A DNA stretch of 35,014 nt from CAZJDM01 sp964544765. Its GTDB lineage: Bacteria > Bdellovibrionota_B > Oligoflexia > CAYFLR01. This document shows positions 33,222-35,014 of this stretch, in pieces; the stretch's first letter is position 1; each line of letters begins with the position of its first letter. The position numbers were made by a program, and so were the translations under genes. The notes under the pieces were generated by a model. The model was given only the letters and a program-made list of their open reading frames with translations. It ran no database searches and was not told the origin of the DNA. Where the stretch lies: the NCBI GenBank assembly GCA_964544765.1, contig CAZJDM010000027.1, positions 1-35,014 of the forward strand, given 5' to 3'.

Positions 33222-34826
33222 TTATTGGAGCCTAGCCGCAATACTTCGGCAAAAAGCAGCATCGATCCAGTTTCTTCTTAATACTTTTTTGAGCCATCCG
33301 GGAGTTTCTTTGGTCATAAGATGAAGAAAAAAGGCATCTCCTTCAGGGCCTTTTTTATCAATTTGTTTCATTTCTATGGCACTAAAATCGCAGTTATCTA
33401 CATCTCGGCCTTTCATGTCGTCTAGATGCTCCAGAATTCCATAATCTTTACCTCCCCAACCTAAAAATTGCCAAAAGATAGGGTAATTAGAAGAGGCCCG
33501 AATAATTTGTTCAATCTCTCTAGATTTATGTATCCCTCCATCATGCACTACAATAATATGTACTGGTTTTCTAGAATTTTTATACTTTTCAACCAGATGG
33601 TTGAAAAGTTCTGGTTCGTTATTTGTATATCCCAGTCCATGAAAAACATTACCATCACTTCTTCTTTCTTGAACTTCTTCTCCAAAAACCCAAAATTTCT
33701 TTCCGGAGACTACTGGTTGTCTTTCTAGTTGAGTTTTAGATATATAACCATGTACATTTTCTAATCCAATGCTAGGTAATTCTGTCCACCTACAGGCAAA
33801 ACCGTAGCAAGGTATTTTTTCTTGGGTTCCGAGTCGAAGGGCTAAAGGAACTACACGATCAATTAATTTTTGAATACGATTAGGGTATTGTCTGGAGATT
33901 TTCATTGAGCCAGAACCATCTAGGACCAAGATGACATCCATGTCTACGTCTCCTAATCCTTGCTTTTCTACCACAATGTTAGCTCTTTTAGTTAAATCAA
34001 CTAAGTAAGGTGCTGTACGTTCAACTTTTTCTAATAGTACTTTACCTCTTCCTTTTGGAGCACCTTCGGTAGGATCAGCTACTTTAGGTTGTGGAGGATG
34101 TGTTTGTTTAGGTTGAGAAGGGGGTGTTTGTTCTTTTTCTTCTTCAACTTTTCCACCAAAATGTTCAATTATTTGTCTCAAGCCACCATTGAAACCGTCG
34201 ATTTGAGCATTTATTTTCCATTGTCCTTTATGTCGATAAATCGTAAAAACCATGGCCGCTTTTAGAGATTCAAAATCCGCGCCTGTAAAAGAGAAAGAAA
34301 AATTGCCATGTGGTGATTGAAAAATAACCCGACCTGACTGGATTTGGTTTAAAGCGGGATCTTGGGGGTCACCGTGAAGAGAAGTTGAAGCTACAAAGGT
34401 AAGTCTTTGAATTTCCCTAGGAACAGCACTTAATTGAACCTCAAACTGATTTTTTGTCACACCGTCAGACGATCCATCACTCCAGTTAACTGAATCATTA
34501 GCTATAGAGGTCTTATTGAAAAAAGCAATAGCTTCATTTGTTGGATCTAATTTACTATGTTGATCTAAGCCAAAACAAGCTAAATCTACTTGCATTCCAT
34601 CAGGTGGGTTTATTTCAATGGTAACAGTAGCAGTATTTATAGATGGATTTAGAGAAAGTTTTTGGCCTTTGACAAGGGTTGTTTCATCAGCATAAGCTGT
34701 TGAAATTAAAAAGTTTATAAGTAATATTGTCTTCAGATGTAAAAATAGTAGTTTTTGTTTTTTTAACGAATTGCTTAATTTATTTAACTTATTTGCCTTA
34801 TTTAACACGTTTAACACATTTAACAT
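33222..34826 (-). CDS. exported TerD-vWA (TerF-like) protein
   Basis: 534 residues. An unusually long basic leader (31 residues, built from 9-base repeats that read as LN-rich triplets) precedes a hydrophobic segment and a signal peptidase site at ISTAYA (residue 46). The TerD domain follows (about 50-225: LVKGQKLSLN, MQVDLACFGLD, NWSDGSSDGV as the acidic calcium-binding stretch, RLTFVAS, GQWKINAQIDGFNGGL). A Pro/Gln/Lys linker (230-262) joins it to a vWA domain with MIDAS DGSGS (303-307) and the TerF-like IPCYGFAC and FWQFLGWGG segments. TerD and TerF proteins are normally cytoplasmic parts of the Ter stress/tellurite system. No other ter gene is present. AAGGAT seven bases before the ATG supports the start. 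Confidence 0.88.
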   Translation of the reverse strand: MLNVLNVLNKANKLNKLSNSLKKQKLLFLHLKTILLINFLISTAYADETTLVKGQKLSLNPSINTATVTIEINPPDGMQVDLACFGLDQHSKLDPTNEAIAFFNKTSIANDSVNWSDGSSDGVTKNQFEVQLSAVPREIQRLTFVASTSLHGDPQDPALNQIQSGRVIFQSPHGNFSFSFTGADFESLKAAMVFTIYRHKGQWKINAQIDGFNGGLRQIIEHFGGKVEEEKEQTPPSQPKQTHPPQPKVADPTEGAPKGRGKVLLEKVERTAPYLVDLTKRANIVVEKQGLGDVDMDVILVLDGSGSMKISRQYPNRIQKLIDRVVPLALRLGTQEKIPCYGFACRWTELPSIGLENVHGYISKTQLERQPVVSGKKFWVFGEEVQERRSDGNVFHGLGYTNNEPELFNHLVEKYKNSRKPVHIIVVHDGGIHKSREIEQIIRASSNYPIFWQFLGWGGKDYGILEHLDDMKGRDVDNCDFSAIEMKQIDKKGPEGDAFFLHLMTKETPGWLKKVLRRNWIDAAFCRSIAARLQ

Positions 34827-34940
34827 ATAGAAATCCTTATATAAAAATTAAGATATTAATAAAGTATTGAATAATAAAATGTCAGAAATTGGCGAATTCC
34901 CTATTAACGGAAATTCAAAGTGTGTTTTATATATAAAAAA

Positions 34941-34952
34941 ATATTGCAATAT
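34941..34952. promoter_or_regulatory. 12-bp perfect palindrome upstream of the TerF-like gene
   Basis: ATATTGCAATAT lies about 115 bases before the TerF-like ATG. It could be a regulator site. The rest of 34827-35014 shows nothing else I can support. Confidence 0.3.
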
Positions 34953-35014
34953 ACAATAGAATGTAAGTTAGGCCTGAACCCCACCTTGACTCCATTTATT
35001 TGAACTAATTTAAT

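Overview
The window is a visibly AT-rich stretch of a Gram-negative bacterial chromosome. The envelope evidence is good: many signal peptides and lipoprotein signals, a UshA-type 5'-nucleotidase, a PlsC-type acyltransferase, a multihaem protein and a periplasmic binding protein. A TIGR02147-family protein (a family known mainly from Fibrobacter and Bdellovibrio-like bacteria), the many exported orphan proteins and the bifunctional formiminotransferase-cyclodeaminase suggest a Bdellovibrionota/Oligoflexia-like or other deltaproteobacteria-related lineage. This placement is inference. I see no rRNA, tRNA, CRISPR array or intact mobile element.

Layout. 1-6.1 kb: an uncertain fragment, an EF-hand lipoprotein with a CheD-like C-terminal half, an Smr protein on the minus strand, a GC-richer probable non-coding RNA ending in a strong terminator, an internally deleted Dnmt2-like methyltransferase, a TIGR02147 regulator and two exported orphans. 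6.2-9.75 kb: a divergent pair, an exported PPC+CYTH protein and a signal-bearing ClpB-type AAA+ ATPase fused to an M41 (FtsH-type) zinc peptidase. Their opposed promoters flank one 21-bp-period direct repeat, so they may be co-regulated. 9.8-20.2 kb: a periplasmic ABC_sub_bind protein, a HAMP-PAS histidine kinase and a REC-PAS-AAA-Fis sigma-54 activator form a likely binding-protein/two-component system. It is interrupted by an IS3 remnant and an unrecognised minus-strand gene. A GCKR/MurQ-like SIS protein, a PlsC-like acyltransferase preceded by seven heptamer repeats, a small membrane ORF and an exported beta-propeller-like protein follow.

20.2-24.1 kb: UshA-like lipoprotein, a membrane-anchored alpha/beta hydrolase and a PilZ-like protein. 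24.1-28.7 kb: a 640-bp gap with hairpins and a dispersed inverted repeat, a SpoU methyltransferase, a large orphan lipoprotein and three small minus-strand genes. 28.8-35.0 kb: a degenerate PanC-like protein behind a promoter overlapped by an inverted repeat, FTCD, a degenerate metallophosphatase fused to a four-haem domain that stops inside a fifth haem motif, and an exported TerD-vWA (TerF-like) protein.

The most unusual content is the divergent PPC-CYTH / Clp-M41 locus, the Dnmt2 deletion form next to a structured RNA, the exported TerF-like protein, and short tandem repeats that repeatedly sit at gene starts and stops.
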